A model generated the notes under the pieces. The model did no database searches, was not told the DNA's origin, and saw only the letters and a list, made by a program, of their open reading frames with translations. Source: 2-02-FULL-49-11 sp040757655 (lineage in GTDB: Bacteria > Patescibacteriota > Patescibacteriia > 2-02-FULL-49-11). From it: a stretch of 40,323 nt of DNA. The stretch covers positions 1-40,323 of the forward strand of contig JBFLWV010000017.1 in assembly GCA_040757655.1 (NCBI GenBank), in the 5' to 3' direction. Each line of letters begins with the position of its first letter. The stretch's first letter is position 1. This document shows, piece by piece, positions 40,196 to 40,323 of this stretch. The translations under genes and the position numbers were made by a program.

Positions 40196-40323
40196 ATAGT
40201 TCCTGTCTAAAAAGTCTTCGTGTGAGCATCTGTTGATCAGGTTCTCAACGCCTCGGGCTCTTTCCCAATTCCTGTTTTCTACCCTGTGAGGGCTGCGATC
40301 GTGCGGAGGTTGCGTCCGATGAT

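Noticed and set aside
1..40323. UGA recoded as glycine (Gracilibacteria/SR1)
   Set aside because: Full-length genes end at UGA at normal lengths (for example mntA and pilO), so the standard code is used.
40196..40323. Possible gene at the right edge
   Set aside because: There is no open frame with a supported start in the last 128 bp.

Overview
The window looks like chromosomal DNA of a Patescibacteria (Candidate Phyla Radiation) bacterium, most likely Parcubacteria-like. The support is the compact gene layout with many 1-8 bp overlaps, few clear Shine-Dalgarno sites, a type IV pilus operon without an outer-membrane secretin gene, large prepilins, a PEGA/propeller lipid-facing protein and shortened versions of several enzymes. 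Ribosomal protein bL9 is present and UGA is used as a stop, which argues against Gracilibacteria/SR1 (UGA read as Gly). No rRNA, tRNA or CRISPR array was seen. The taxonomic call is inference.

Layout. (1) 1-1.7 kb: a RelA/SpoT-type synthetase-like protein and a truncated IS200/IS605 transposase remnant. (2) 1.7-7.2 kb, minus strand: a polyamine cluster of arginine decarboxylase, a deoxyhypusine-synthase-like enzyme (probable homospermidine synthase), N-carbamoylputrescine amidase and agmatine deiminase, with a HepT/MntA toxin-antitoxin pair embedded in it. (3) 7.3-12.1 kb, minus strand: peptidoglycan genes mraY, ftsW, murG, murC. (4) 12.3-15.75 kb: an unfamiliar group made of a cytoplasmic NlpC/P60-like hydrolase, an ATP-grasp ligase, a PLP fold-type II enzyme and, divergently, a 56-residue LysW-like zinc-ribbon protein. 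(5) 15.8-18.5 kb, minus strand: an Mpl-type Mur ligase, an aminoacyl-tRNA-protein-transferase-like acyltransferase and a small membrane protein. (6) 18.5-28.4 kb, plus strand: a type IV pilus operon (pilB, pilC, three prepilin-like proteins, pilM, pilN, pilO and a small PilP-like tail protein), preceded by a structured leader and closed by a strong hairpin terminator. (7) 28.4-33.8 kb, minus strand: a complete SUF iron-sulfur operon (Rrf2 regulator, sufC, sufB, short sufD, sufS, sufU fused to DUF1858, ferredoxin). (8) 33.8-40.3 kb: rpmA (divergent from suf and sharing its promoter palindrome), then prs-ctpA-rplI-pyrG on the minus strand and a PEGA-domain protein on the plus strand.

How it fits together. 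The polyamine genes form a plausible arginine > agmatine > N-carbamoylputrescine > putrescine > homospermidine route. The mur/fts genes and the Mpl-type ligase bracket the ATP-grasp/PLP/LysW-like group, so that group may make, carry or release an unusual amino acid or amide for the envelope; this is the best candidate here for an undescribed system.

A second theme is sequence structure. Degenerate arrays with a 7-nucleotide period occur in at least ten places, often as two inverted arms around a hairpin between genes, and several have entered reading frames in frame (sufS, a prepilin leader, the PLP enzyme). A pair of long palindromes is inserted in frame in the ATP-grasp gene.
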